From NCBI GenBank assembly GCA_023396415.1, contig JAEWWJ010000101.1, positions 1 to 64,000 on the forward strand: a stretch of 64,000 nt of DNA. The letters run 5' to 3'. A program made the translations under genes and the position numbers. The DNA comes from Bacteroidota bacterium. Its GTDB lineage: Bacteria > Bacteroidota > Bacteroidia > Bacteroidales > F082. Below are positions 15,333 to 24,906 of the stretch, piece by piece. Every line of letters begins with the position of its first letter. Position 1 is the first letter of the stretch. A model generated the notes under the pieces. That model made no database searches. It was not told where the DNA came from and saw nothing but the letters and a program-made list of their open reading frames with translations.

Positions 15333-17943
15333 GGCCAAAGTATGGGTTTGAGATGGGCGAGGTAGAATAGTTTTCGTATTTATAGATATTCCAATAGATG
15401 TTTTCAAAACCATTGGTCGTTTCCAGAGGCACAAAATGATATTCGGTATTTAGAAGCTTCATGGGGTAGCTGGGAAGGCATTGCAGCGATTTGCTACCAT
15501 ATTGCTGCATGAAATGCATGAAATACCAAGCCATATCAAAACCCTCGAAGGAATATTGGTCGGGTTCGGTGCTGTAGGTGGAACGATAGCTTTGGATAAA
15601 GTTTGTTGTTGCCGAACTTTTATAAGTGATAAAACCCACGTTGAAAAAGTGAGTATTAAGGCGCAACAAGCTTTCATTGAATAAGTTATCGAAACCTGCC
15701 CAATTGGGTAGTCCGATTAGCTTCACCGGAAGATTTTCTGAAAGCTGGTTAAGTTTGTTGAGAAATTCCATAGCAAATACCCGATCATCACCGTAAGCGA
15801 TCACAATGTTTTCGCGTGCTAAAGAAGCGTTTTTTCTAAAAAAACGCAGGCTATCATTGTCGTATGAAAGCAGTTTTACTTCGTTCTGAAAAGTAGTAAA
15901 CCCATCAGGGTTGCTTTGTAAGGCGCTAATATCTATCCATTTACCTTCCACATTGCTATTGAAAGAAAGGTCGCTGTTGCGGCGAAGTTGGCGTGAAAGT
16001 TCTTCGTTACGCAAGCGAACCTCAGCAGGCAATTTTGCTGCCAAAATCTCTTGTAGCTGCTTTACCTCCTCCACATTTTTGAACCGGTGCGATTGATAAA
16101 TAAACACTTTTGCCGTCGAATATCGGTCGGCAATAAGTGCGGCAAGCTGCTCCACTTGGGTGGAAGGATCGGGTTTAACCTTGATTACATAAGGATTGTT
16201 CACAAGTATTTCGCGCCTTTGCGACAGTGGATTTACGATCATGATTTCATGCTTGAGGGCAAAATCAGCTATTATTTTGAAGGGCTGGTTAAAAAACGGA
16301 CCAACAATCAAATCCATTTGTGGCAATGTAGGGTCGTTGAGGAGTGCTTGTGCGGAAGCGGAGGATTGCCCCACGTCAAAAACGTTGATTTCAATATTTA
16401 AACCCTTCACGCGGCTCATCGAATCGGCGGCTAACACAAATCCTTTGTAAAAGGGGAGAAATCTCATGGCTGTTTGTAGGCTTTCATCGGTTGGTTTAAA
16501 AGTTGCTCCGGCAAGCCCCGCTTTGTCTAACTGCAATGGCAGCATCAAGGCCACTTTGAAGCGTTGGCTGTGCATTTTAGGGTCTGGTGCACATGCTGTT
16601 GAATGAGTTTCATCAGGTATATCTTCTAGTTCATTTTCAGCGAGATGAGTAATTTTGGTCTCACGTTTCACCTCATCAGGGAAAACAGGCTGCGTGCCTT
16701 TGGTGTTGTTGAGTGGGATGCGAACTTTCTGATTTGGATATACTTGCGACCCGATGGAAGGGTTGTAAGCCTCAAGTTCTCTTTGGCTAATCCCATAATC
16801 TTTTGCCAGATGCCTTGTTTTTTGTTGTGTTTCAACTTTATGAATCAAGAAGGCTTCTGCTATTTTTTTTTTGGGGATCAAAATCTTTTGCCCCACCTTT
16901 AATGATTCCGATAAGTTGGCATTGAGTCGCTTTAAGTCGTCAACACCTACGCCATAGCGCCGCGAAATTTGATACAAGGTTTCTCCTTTGGCTACGGTAT
17001 GACTTTCCAATGTGTCGCCATTGCCCGAAGGTGTTGCCCTTTGTGTTTCGTATTCAGGCAGTTTCAGCACCTGACCTACTTTTAATTTTTCTTGTAATCC
17101 GGGATTGGCTTCTATCAGTTGCCGCTGACTGAGTTGGTATTTTTGCGAAATGCTGTAGAGCGTCTCCTTAGGTTTTACAACATGAATATTTTTTTTGGTT
17201 ATTGTGGCGGTCTCTGAAACACCCACAGGATTTTCATTGTACTGAATACTTTGACCTTTTGGTGCATTGCCATTTAGCGGGGCATCGAAAGGAGAAACAG
17301 TTTCTATCTTTGATGGTGGAGGCAGCTGTGGCGTTTCTTTAGGGGAGCTTCCTTTTGGAAGTGGTTGATTGTAAGGGTCGTAACCGCTTCGCTTGAAACG
17401 CGAATCGGTCACCGGTGGCCGATTGTCTTTTTTTGTGATGGGTATTAAAACGTAATCGCCTTCATTAAAAGGTGCACGAGCGCTTGGATTGGCATTACGA
17501 ATTAAATTTTCGTTGACAAGATAAACATCTGAAAGGTATTTGAAGTTTTCATTTTTGCCTGCCACATGATACACATAATCATACTCGGCATCATTGGTGT
17601 TGGAAACCATTGTGTTGGCTTGGGGCGGTGTTTGTCCGGTAGTGGTTCGCGACATGGGAATGCGCAGGATTTGGTTGACACGGATGCCACTTCTCGAATC
17701 CGAGTTTTCATTCATAAGTGCTTCAACAGTAATTCCATAAGCCTTGGCAATACCATAAAGCGTTTGTTGCGATGCAACTTTATGTAGATAGTACGATTTT
17801 CCATTGTATTGCTCAACGATCTGCGAGATGGCAATATCATTTTGGGCAAAAGTAGATGTCAAGGGTAAAAACAACAAAAGAACCCAAATCATACCTACTC
17901 TGCTGGCAGTAGAAAGCGTCTTCTTGAGGATTTGTTTACACAT
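15319..17943 (-). CDS. Exported LysM protein with C-terminal periplasmic-binding-protein (PBP1) fold
   Basis: An 874-residue exported protein. After the signal peptide (to about residue 34) come about five LysM-type repeats: residues 50-97, a degenerate one near 125-170, and clearer units such as IHVVKPKETLYSISQKYQL and HTVAKGETLYQISRRYGV. LysM binds peptidoglycan glycan strands. From about residue 460 to the end it has the type I periplasmic-binding fold (FKVALMLPLQLDK..., MDLIVGPFFNQPFKIIADFA) of branched-chain amino acid receptors, but no transporter genes are nearby. The fold recalls LpoA, the activator of penicillin-binding protein 1A, so a cell-wall role is possible (inference). It is 12 bases after guaA, in the middle of a three-gene unit. 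Confidence 0.85.
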   Translation of the reverse strand: MCKQILKKTLSTASRVGMIWVLLLFLPLTSTFAQNDIAISQIVEQYNGKSYYLHKVASQQTLYGIAKAYGITVEALMNENSDSRSGIRVNQILRIPMSRTTTGQTPPQANTMVSNTNDAEYDYVYHVAGKNENFKYLSDVYLVNENLIRNANPSARAPFNEGDYVLIPITKKDNRPPVTDSRFKRSGYDPYNQPLPKGSSPKETPQLPPPSKIETVSPFDAPLNGNAPKGQSIQYNENPVGVSETATITKKNIHVVKPKETLYSISQKYQLSQRQLIEANPGLQEKLKVGQVLKLPEYETQRATPSGNGDTLESHTVAKGETLYQISRRYGVGVDDLKRLNANLSESLKVGQKILIPKKKIAEAFLIHKVETQQKTRHLAKDYGISQRELEAYNPSIGSQVYPNQKVRIPLNNTKGTQPVFPDEVKRETKITHLAENELEDIPDETHSTACAPDPKMHSQRFKVALMLPLQLDKAGLAGATFKPTDESLQTAMRFLPFYKGFVLAADSMSRVKGLNIEINVFDVGQSSASAQALLNDPTLPQMDLIVGPFFNQPFKIIADFALKHEIMIVNPLSQRREILVNNPYVIKVKPDPSTQVEQLAALIADRYSTAKVFIYQSHRFKNVEEVKQLQEILAAKLPAEVRLRNEELSRQLRRNSDLSFNSNVEGKWIDISALQSNPDGFTTFQNEVKLLSYDNDSLRFFRKNASLARENIVIAYGDDRVFAMEFLNKLNQLSENLPVKLIGLPNWAGFDNLFNESLLRLNTHFFNVGFITYKSSATTNFIQSYRSTYSTEPDQYSFEGFDMAWYFMHFMQQYGSKSLQCLPSYPMKLLNTEYHFVPLETTNGFENIYWNIYKYENYSTSPISNPYFGHERL

Positions 17944-17955
17944 AATTAAAGTTTT

Positions 17956-19494
17956 TTATTCCCACTCAATGGTTGCCGGTGGCTTTGAGCTGATGTCGTA
18001 AACTACTCTGTTTACACCTCTTACCTTGTTGATAATGTCGTTAGAAACCTTTGCAAGAAACGTGTAAGGCAGATGGGTCCAGTCGGCTGTCATGCCATCG
18101 GTGGAGTTCACAGCTCTTAGGGCAACAACGTTTTCATATGTTCGTTCATCTCCCATCACGCCAACCGATTGCACGGGCAGCAAAATAGCTCCTGCTTGCC
18201 AAACGCTGTCGTACAATCCTTGCTTGTGCAGGCTTTCAATATAAATATCATCTACTTCTTGTAAGATTCTAACTTTGTCGGCGGTGATGTCGCCAAGGAT
18301 GCGGATGCCCAATCCCGGTCCCGGGAAAGGATGACGGTCAATGATAAAAGATGGCAATCCCAACTGGCGACCGATGATGCGCACTTCGTCTTTAAACAAA
18401 GTGTTTAAAGGTTCGACCACTTTAAGTTTCATATAATCAGGTAGTCCGCCAACATTATGGTGCGATTTGATGGTAGCCGAAGGCCCTTTAACCGAAACCG
18501 ATTCAATCACGTCAGGATAAATGGTGCCTTGGGCCAGCCATTTTACGTCTTCGATGAGGTGTGCCTCGTGATCGAAAATTTCGATAAAAGTGCCTCCGAT
18601 GATTTTACGTTTTTGTTCCGGCTCCGACACGCCTTTCAATGCGTTAAGAAAACGGTCTGAGGCTTCAACACCTTTCACGTTTAAACCGAGGTCGAGGTAA
18701 GAATGAATGACTTTCTCGAACTCATTTTTTCGCAACAGACCGTTGTCAACAAAAATGCAGTATAAGTTTTTTCCGATAGCTTTGTGAAGCAATATGGCGG
18801 CAACGCTGGAATCTACACCTCCGCTTAGGCCGAGAACTACCTTGTCGTCTTGAAGTTTTTGCTGCAACTCCTTCACTGAGTTTTCGATAAAAGATGTAGG
18901 AGTCCAGTTTTGATGGCAATTGCAAATGTCAACTACGAAGTTTTTCAATAAAACGAGGCCCTCCACCGAGTGATAAACTTCGGGGTGAAATTGAATACCA
19001 TAGGTTTGTTCTCCCGCAACATGAAATCCACCAACGGCAACGTCGGCGGTACTTGCAATGATTTCAAAGGAGGGTGGAAGGGATAAAATTGTATCGCCAT
19101 GCGACATCCAAACCTGACTGTCTTTCGACATGGATTCAACCAAAGGGCAGCTGTGATCAATAAAGGCTAAGTTGGCACGGCCATATTCTCTGGTAGTTGA
19201 TGGTTCTACACTTCCCCCATTTTCGTAGGCCAAAAGCTGGGCACCGTAACAAATGCCCAAAATCGGCACTTTGCCCCTAAAAACTGAAAGATCGGGCGAT
19301 TCAAGGATACCATCGCGAACCGAAAACGGACTTCCAGAGAGGATCACTCCTTTAATAGCAGACGAAATTACAGGAATATGATTGAAAGGATGAATTTCAC
19401 AATACACATTTAGTTCTCTTACGCGCCTGGCAATCAGTTGGGTATATTGTGATCCGAAATCGAGAATCAAGATAGTTTCTTGTGTCATAGCCAT
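17956..19494 (-). CDS. guaA: GMP synthase (glutamine-hydrolysing)
   Basis: Converts XMP to GMP using ATP and glutamine in purine synthesis. The N-terminal class I amidotransferase has GICYGAQLL with nucleophile Cys82 and the catalytic HPE of GIQFHPEVYHS. The ATP pyrophosphatase P-loop is LGLSGGVDSSVAA, and the C-terminal dimerisation domain ends KPPATIEWE, which is the normal terminus. I start at ATG 19494 (MAMTQETIL); ATG 19488 is possible. The longer upstream frame adds a hydrophobic stretch absent from the family. It heads an operon with the LysM/PBP protein and a YwqK lipoprotein. Confidence 0.97.
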   Translation of the reverse strand: MAMTQETILILDFGSQYTQLIARRVRELNVYCEIHPFNHIPVISSAIKGVILSGSPFSVRDGILESPDLSVFRGKVPILGICYGAQLLAYENGGSVEPSTTREYGRANLAFIDHSCPLVESMSKDSQVWMSHGDTILSLPPSFEIIASTADVAVGGFHVAGEQTYGIQFHPEVYHSVEGLVLLKNFVVDICNCHQNWTPTSFIENSVKELQQKLQDDKVVLGLSGGVDSSVAAILLHKAIGKNLYCIFVDNGLLRKNEFEKVIHSYLDLGLNVKGVEASDRFLNALKGVSEPEQKRKIIGGTFIEIFDHEAHLIEDVKWLAQGTIYPDVIESVSVKGPSATIKSHHNVGGLPDYMKLKVVEPLNTLFKDEVRIIGRQLGLPSFIIDRHPFPGPGLGIRILGDITADKVRILQEVDDIYIESLHKQGLYDSVWQAGAILLPVQSVGVMGDERTYENVVALRAVNSTDGMTADWTHLPYTFLAKVSNDIINKVRGVNRVVYDISSKPPATIEWE

Positions 19495-19607
19495 ATTTAG
19501 GTTAAGGATACAAAGGAACAAAAAAAAGCTATTGAACATTATTTGCCAATTTAATGTTTATTTTGCTGCATATTCAAAAGAAAATTACCATCAACCAATC
19601 TCACCCT

Positions 19608-21155
19608 ATGGAGCAACCAAACTCTTCTATTGAATCGAAAAAGGGCGCGCTGGCTTATTTTTTAACCCTTGTTGAAAAGGGGGGTAACGCCCTACCGCAT
19701 CCGGCAACATTATTTGGGTTATTTGCTGTTTTTGTGCTGGTGTTTTCATGGGTAGGATTTATGTTGGGATGGTCGGCCAAGCATCCGGCAACGGCCGAAG
19801 AGGTGGTGGTTGTGAATCTTTTGTCGCAAGAAAGTATCCATCGTATTTTTACAGAGTTGGTGAGAAATTACACCGGATTTGCACCCTTAGGCATTGTGAT
19901 GGTCTCATTGTTGGGAATTGGAATTGCCGAAAGTAGCGGACTTATCAGTGCTGCTGTTCGGCTTTTGGTGGCCAAAGCCCCAAGCAAACTCTTAACTTAT
20001 GTGATTGTCTTAGCAGGAATTATCTCCAACACAGCTTCCGACTTGGGGTATGTGCTCATCATACCGATGGCTGGCCTGATCTTTCACGCTGTTGGCAGAC
20101 ATCCCATTGCTGGTATGGCGGCAGCTTTTGCCGGTGTTTCGGGCGGATTTAGTGCCAATTTATTCATTGGCACAATTGATCCGCTGTTGGCGGGTTTGTC
20201 CACCGAGTCGGCCACAATCATTGACGAAGGCTACAAAGTATTGCCCACCTCGAATTATTATTTTATGGCTGCTTCCACTTTTCTTGTGGCATTTTTGGTA
20301 ACCCTTGTAACCCACAAAGTGGTAGAACCGCGATTGGGCACTTACAAAGGCGACGTGCCTGTTGAAGCCGTGCACCCGCTCAACAAACTGGAGATTAAAG
20401 GCTTAATATGGACTTTCATCGTTTTTCTGGCTTGGATTCTTTTGATTGCTTTTACCACCCTGCCCGAAAATGGTTTTTTCCGGGGTAAGGACAACTCCTT
20501 GCTTCATTCGCCCCTCTTAGAGGGATTTATCACTTTATTGTTTCTCATGGCCGGAAGCATGGGTCTAGTCTATGGCCGTATAACCGGTAAGTTTAAAAAA
20601 GATGCTGACCTTATCAAAGGTATGACAGAAAGTTTTAAAACCTTGGCTGGTTTTTTGGTCTTGGTGTTTTTTGCAGCCCAATTTGTGGCTTTCTTTAAGT
20701 GGAGTCATCTTGGGTTGGTTTTTGCTATCAAAGGAGCGGCTGTGCTGCAACAGATGAATATTGGATTGGTTCCGCTAATACTTATTTTTGTCGTCCTGTC
20801 GGCTGTACTCAACCTCTTTATGGGGAGCGCATCGGCCAAATGGGCGATTCTGGGACCTGTTTTTATTCCGATGTTTATGTTGCTGGGCTATTCTCCTGAA
20901 CTTTCTCAAGCAGTCTTCCGGGTAGGCGATAGCGTTACCAACATCATTTCTCCCATGATGAGTTTCTTTGCATTGATCATTGTTTATTTTGAAAAGTACA
21001 ACAGCAAATCGGGCCTTGGCACGCTCATTTCTACAATGATGCCCTATTCGATAGTCCTTTTCGTGGTTTGGACTGTAATGTTGATTGTTTGGGCATTGTT
21101 GAATATTCCTCTAGGTCCCGGCGCACCAATTCTGTATCAGGGTTCTATTCTTTAA
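19608..21155 (+). CDS. AbgT-family transporter
   Basis: Inner-membrane transporter of the AbgT family, known for p-aminobenzoyl-glutamate uptake and, in some members, sulfonamide efflux. The opening FLTLVEKGGNALPHPATLF matches the family's amphipathic N-terminus. SDLGYVLIIPMAGLIFHAVGRHP, the SGGFSANLFIGTIDPLLAG hairpin and VLNLFMGSASAKWAILGPVF are also diagnostic. I start at ATG 19608, which gives 515 residues, close to E. coli AbgT (510); ATG 19554 would add 18 polar residues. It is divergent from guaA and alone in its unit. The substrate is unproven. Confidence 0.93.
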   Translation: MEQPNSSIESKKGALAYFLTLVEKGGNALPHPATLFGLFAVFVLVFSWVGFMLGWSAKHPATAEEVVVVNLLSQESIHRIFTELVRNYTGFAPLGIVMVSLLGIGIAESSGLISAAVRLLVAKAPSKLLTYVIVLAGIISNTASDLGYVLIIPMAGLIFHAVGRHPIAGMAAAFAGVSGGFSANLFIGTIDPLLAGLSTESATIIDEGYKVLPTSNYYFMAASTFLVAFLVTLVTHKVVEPRLGTYKGDVPVEAVHPLNKLEIKGLIWTFIVFLAWILLIAFTTLPENGFFRGKDNSLLHSPLLEGFITLLFLMAGSMGLVYGRITGKFKKDADLIKGMTESFKTLAGFLVLVFFAAQFVAFFKWSHLGLVFAIKGAAVLQQMNIGLVPLILIFVVLSAVLNLFMGSASAKWAILGPVFIPMFMLLGYSPELSQAVFRVGDSVTNIISPMMSFFALIIVYFEKYNSKSGLGTLISTMMPYSIVLFVVWTVMLIVWALLNIPLGPGAPILYQGSIL

Positions 21156-21189
21156 CTTCAATATCAAAAGTGAACATGCTCGGTTAGGC

Positions 21190-23139
21190 TCAATTTTTCC
21201 ATAGGCCCCGTTCGAGTCTTTTGCATTTGGAAAGCATTTGCATCAGTGCTTTGGTTTGAACCGGTTTATACAGCAGCTCGTCAATGCCTTGGGTAAGATA
21301 TTTGCTTTTGCTTTGCTGTAAAACATCGGCAGTGAGGGCAACAATATAGGGTTGACGTTGCGTATGAAGGCGTTCCCTGATGAGCTTTGTGGCCGTAAGT
21401 CCATCCATCACTGGCATTTGAATGTCCATTAACACCACATCATATACGCGCCGCTCTAAGGATTCAATAGCCTCTTTTCCGTTTTCAGCCAGTTTTACCT
21501 GGTAGCCATAGCGATTGAGTACACCCATTATAATACGTTGATTGATAGCATTGTCCTCCACCAGCAAAATGTCTAACGGATGGTATTCTCCCATGCGTTC
21601 ATCCATTTGTATCTGCCGTTCAATGGTGTTCAAATCGTCGGCTTTTCCGTTGAGAACAGCTTCCATACCATCATATAAATCATTATAATCCAGTGGCTTG
21701 AGAAAGATAACAGTATCTTTTCTTATGACGATGGGCTTATCGTTTATTTTCTCTCTTTCTTTTAAAAGAAGGTGAGGTAGCGGATGTTTCTCGCGCACGG
21801 TATCAATGAGTCTGAGGTCAATTTTCATGTTGGTTCTCAAATGACTGATGAGCAGATCATATTCGGGCAACTGATCGAGACAGGCAAGATTATCTTGTTC
21901 AACATATTGGATATGAAGATTCATATCATTAAAATTCAAGTACTTACTAATAAGATCGTCTAAAATAGGATCAGTAGTCAGATACAGCACTTTTTTGTTT
22001 TTTAACAACGGAATTGGAACAGTTCCGCTGCTTCCCTCCACATGGTGGCAGGGCAGATGGATGATGAAAGTGGTACCTTCGCCGGGTTGGGTTTCAACTT
22101 GGATACTTCCGTTCATTTGCTTAACAAGATGATCGCAGATGGTAAGCCCAAGACCCACGCCTCTTTTGTTACTGCTGTCGGTAGGTGCTTGCACATATGG
22201 TTTAAACAATTGTGGAAGAATATCTTCTTTAATTCCCGGACCTGAATCGGCGACTTTGATACACAGCAGCGGATTTTGTTGGTTAAAACATTGGGTAACC
22301 TCAAAACGCACGAAGCCGTGCGGTGTGTATTTTATGGCATTATCGAGCAGGTTCATTACAATTTGCCTTATCCTAAGATCGTCGCCCATAAACATTTGCG
22401 GCAAACTTGGATCGAAAAAGTGGAGCATCTCTAATCGTTTTTCCATTGCGTCTTCCATCACGTTTACCAAACATTCGTGCATGGCATCGCGCAGGTTAAA
22501 AGGCTTGTTGTGGATGCGAATAGTTCCTGCTTCAATTTTTGAATAATCCAACAAATCGTTAAACAAAGCCACGAGCAAGGTGCCACTTTCGTGAATGGTG
22601 TCAGTATAAAAGCGTTGTTTTGAATTCAAATGGGTGTCGAAAAGCATTTCTGTCATGCCGATGATGGCGTTTAAAGGCGTGCGTATTTCGTGACTCATTC
22701 GAGCCAACAATCGGTTGCTGTATTCCTTGGCCTCGTGGATTTCATCTTCCATTTCATCGAGTTGCTTCATTTTAGGTATCCATGACCGGCATACAATCAA
22801 TGCTTTGTTTATTTTTTCAACAGTCAGTTCCTCAAAAAGAAGATAATCCCAAAGCCCTTGACCCAAAAAAGATTGTATTTCAGTTTCGTGTTCAGCAAGG
22901 GTGATGGCCAGTAGAGGTAAATCAGGAAAACGATGGGTGATGAGGTCTATCAGTTTGCTGATGTTTTGGATTTCGCAGGCATCGAGCAGCACCGCTTGGA
23001 TGTTTCCATTGCTGAGCTGTTGAATTATTTCGCCAAAAGGTTGATGATTCATGCGATGAAAACAAATTTCATCAGTTGGTTTGGACAAGATGCCATTGAG
23101 GCGAATGGAGTTGTTTGTGCTCACCCATAAGATATCCAT
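21190..23139 (-). CDS. Soluble hybrid sensor histidine kinase with C-terminal receiver
   Basis: A 649-residue kinase with no membrane segment, so it is cytosolic. Residues 1-125 look like a receiver fold lacking the usual acid pocket (pseudo-receiver). A short helix leads to HisKA with SHEIRTPLNA (phospho-acceptor His150). The HATPase domain has NLLDNAIKYTPHG, DSGPGI and GVGLGLTI. A second degenerate receiver-like stretch (about 400-510) follows, then a complete receiver from about residue 523 with LLVEDN, phospho-acceptor Asp near 572 (LMDIQMPVMDG) and a C-terminal Lys (YKPV). I start at ATG 23139 (MDILWVS). No response regulator is adjacent, so output is through an unlinked partner. Confidence 0.88.
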   Translation of the reverse strand: MDILWVSTNNSIRLNGILSKPTDEICFHRMNHQPFGEIIQQLSNGNIQAVLLDACEIQNISKLIDLITHRFPDLPLLAITLAEHETEIQSFLGQGLWDYLLFEELTVEKINKALIVCRSWIPKMKQLDEMEDEIHEAKEYSNRLLARMSHEIRTPLNAIIGMTEMLFDTHLNSKQRFYTDTIHESGTLLVALFNDLLDYSKIEAGTIRIHNKPFNLRDAMHECLVNVMEDAMEKRLEMLHFFDPSLPQMFMGDDLRIRQIVMNLLDNAIKYTPHGFVRFEVTQCFNQQNPLLCIKVADSGPGIKEDILPQLFKPYVQAPTDSSNKRGVGLGLTICDHLVKQMNGSIQVETQPGEGTTFIIHLPCHHVEGSSGTVPIPLLKNKKVLYLTTDPILDDLISKYLNFNDMNLHIQYVEQDNLACLDQLPEYDLLISHLRTNMKIDLRLIDTVREKHPLPHLLLKEREKINDKPIVIRKDTVIFLKPLDYNDLYDGMEAVLNGKADDLNTIERQIQMDERMGEYHPLDILLVEDNAINQRIIMGVLNRYGYQVKLAENGKEAIESLERRVYDVVLMDIQMPVMDGLTATKLIRERLHTQRQPYIVALTADVLQQSKSKYLTQGIDELLYKPVQTKALMQMLSKCKRLERGLWKN

Positions 23140-23249
23140 AATGCTTTTTTTTATCGGCGCAAGATACATTTTTATGATGAAAGATTGATTGGCTTGGATG
23201 GAAGGTGGCAAACGATTGCCTATCTTAGCGGGCAATTTTTACAATCACA

Positions 23250-24644
23250 ATGTCGGAACAGATTCAAGATAAGCAGGTTTTTACTTTAAAAGAAGTTTTA
23301 GAGAGTATAAAACGCACTTTATCAGCGCGTTATACCTCGTCTTTTTGGGTAAAAGCCGAAATGAATAAATTGAATATGTACTCCCACACGGGCCATTGTT
23401 ATCCCGATTTGGTGCAAAAAGAAAACGGAAAGGTGGTAGCCCAGATGCGCTCCATTATTTGGGCCAATGATTTTCGTCAAATTGCCAAAAAGTTTCTATC
23501 CGAAACCGGCGAAGAGCTGGGCAGTGGCATCAATATACTTTGTCGCGCCAGCATTATGTTTGATGCCAACTTTGGACTCACACTTCATATTTATGACATT
23601 GACCCGGTTTTTGCTTTGGGTGAGTTGGAACGCGAAAAACAAGACACCATCCGTAAGCTGAAAGCCGAAGGCGTTTTTGAGATGAACAAAACCCGCCTTT
23701 TGCCTTTGTTGCCCAAAAGAATTGCCATTATTTCAGTTGAAAGTAGCAAGGGGTTGGCCGATTTTATGCAACTGATGCAGGCACGAATGATTGGCTTTAA
23801 CCTTGATTTTCATCTCTTTCCATCACTTTTGCAAGGCGACAAAGCAGCATCACAAATGATCAATCAACTCGAACGTATCCGTAAAGTATCACGGCATTTC
23901 GACTTGGTGGCGATCATCAGAGGCGGTGGTGGCGAGGTGGGATTGGCGGCGTTTAACAACTATCCGCTCGCTCAAAATATTGCTCAGTTTCCCATTCCTG
24001 TTTTTACGGGGATCGGTCATGCTACCAACTTAACCGTCAGCGAAATGGTTGCGCACACCAACGCCATCACACCCAGTGAATTGGCCGATATTCTCTTGGA
24101 GCAATTTGAGTATTTCAAGGCAAAAATGGTCACGGCGCAAAAAAGTATCTTAAGGTCTTTTCAGGTGATTGAAAATGAGCAACAAAAGCTCAAAAATCAA
24201 ACGTATTATCTTCAGGTGAGGGTTGAAAAACACCTTGAAAACCGCAAAAATAGACTGGCAGCCCTTAAAGCCGAAATGCACTTTTTGGGACAAAAACACC
24301 TTCAGATTGCAGCAAACAGCATTGACCAAGCGCAAGTGCTGTTGCAGCATTCGGGAATAAAAATGGTGGAACAACACAACAGAAATTTGGAGGGATCGCT
24401 TAAAAACATCAACCAGCTCGCCTCGGTTTTGTTGAGTGAGAACAACAAGCAGGTAACAACTTTACAAAAAAATGTGGAACTATTAAGGCCCGAAAATGTG
24501 CTGAAACGGGGCTTTAGCTTGAGTTATCACCAAGGTAAACTACTCACTAACAGCGCTTTGTTAGTTCATGGCGACAAGGTAGAAACGGTGTTGGCTCATG
24601 GAAGCTTCGTGTCAACGGTAGATTCTAAATCAACAGAAAATTAA
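23250..24644 (+). CDS. xseA: Exodeoxyribonuclease VII large subunit
   Basis: Large subunit of the single-strand-specific exonuclease VII. The N-terminal OB-fold (about residues 10-110) includes the variant SFWVKAEMNKLNMYSHTGHCYPDL. The catalytic domain has RIAIISVESSKGLADF, the conserved RGGGGEVGLAAFNNYPLA and GIGHATNLTVSEMVAH. A long coiled-coil precedes the C-terminal segment RPENVLKRGFSLSYHQGK. Length 464 is within the usual range. It is followed by xseB after 7 bases. The upstream sequence TATCTTAG (23221-23228) is one base off the -7 consensus. Confidence 0.94.
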   Translation: MSEQIQDKQVFTLKEVLESIKRTLSARYTSSFWVKAEMNKLNMYSHTGHCYPDLVQKENGKVVAQMRSIIWANDFRQIAKKFLSETGEELGSGINILCRASIMFDANFGLTLHIYDIDPVFALGELEREKQDTIRKLKAEGVFEMNKTRLLPLLPKRIAIISVESSKGLADFMQLMQARMIGFNLDFHLFPSLLQGDKAASQMINQLERIRKVSRHFDLVAIIRGGGGEVGLAAFNNYPLAQNIAQFPIPVFTGIGHATNLTVSEMVAHTNAITPSELADILLEQFEYFKAKMVTAQKSILRSFQVIENEQQKLKNQTYYLQVRVEKHLENRKNRLAALKAEMHFLGQKHLQIAANSIDQAQVLLQHSGIKMVEQHNRNLEGSLKNINQLASVLLSENNKQVTTLQKNVELLRPENVLKRGFSLSYHQGKLLTNSALLVHGDKVETVLAHGSFVSTVDSKSTEN

Positions 24645-24651
24645 AACCATT

Positions 24652-24876
24652 ATGAAAGAAAAAATAAGTTATACCCATGCTTTTGAGGAGCTGCAAATCA
24701 TTGTAGCAGAAATGGAAAAGGGTGAAATCACAGTAGACCAACTCTCGGAAAAAGTTCAGCGGGCTGCCGTTTTAATTCAAGTTTGCAAAGAAAAACTAAC
24801 ATCAACCGAATTAGATGTGCGTAAAATTCTTCGCGAATTGAACCAAAAAGATGAAGCGGAAGATGTTAAATCTTAA
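24652..24876 (+). CDS. xseB: Exodeoxyribonuclease VII small subunit
   Basis: A 74-residue helical subunit that assembles on the XseA coiled coil. It has the family pattern SYTHAFEELQIIVAEMEKGE followed by TVDQLSEKVQRA and a second helix ending VRKILREL. It lies 7 bases after xseA in the normal order. No start ambiguity. Confidence 0.93.
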   Translation: MKEKISYTHAFEELQIIVAEMEKGEITVDQLSEKVQRAAVLIQVCKEKLTSTELDVRKILRELNQKDEAEDVKS

Positions 24877-24906
24877 AGCTAAGTAATAGTATATAAAGTA
24901 TTTAGA

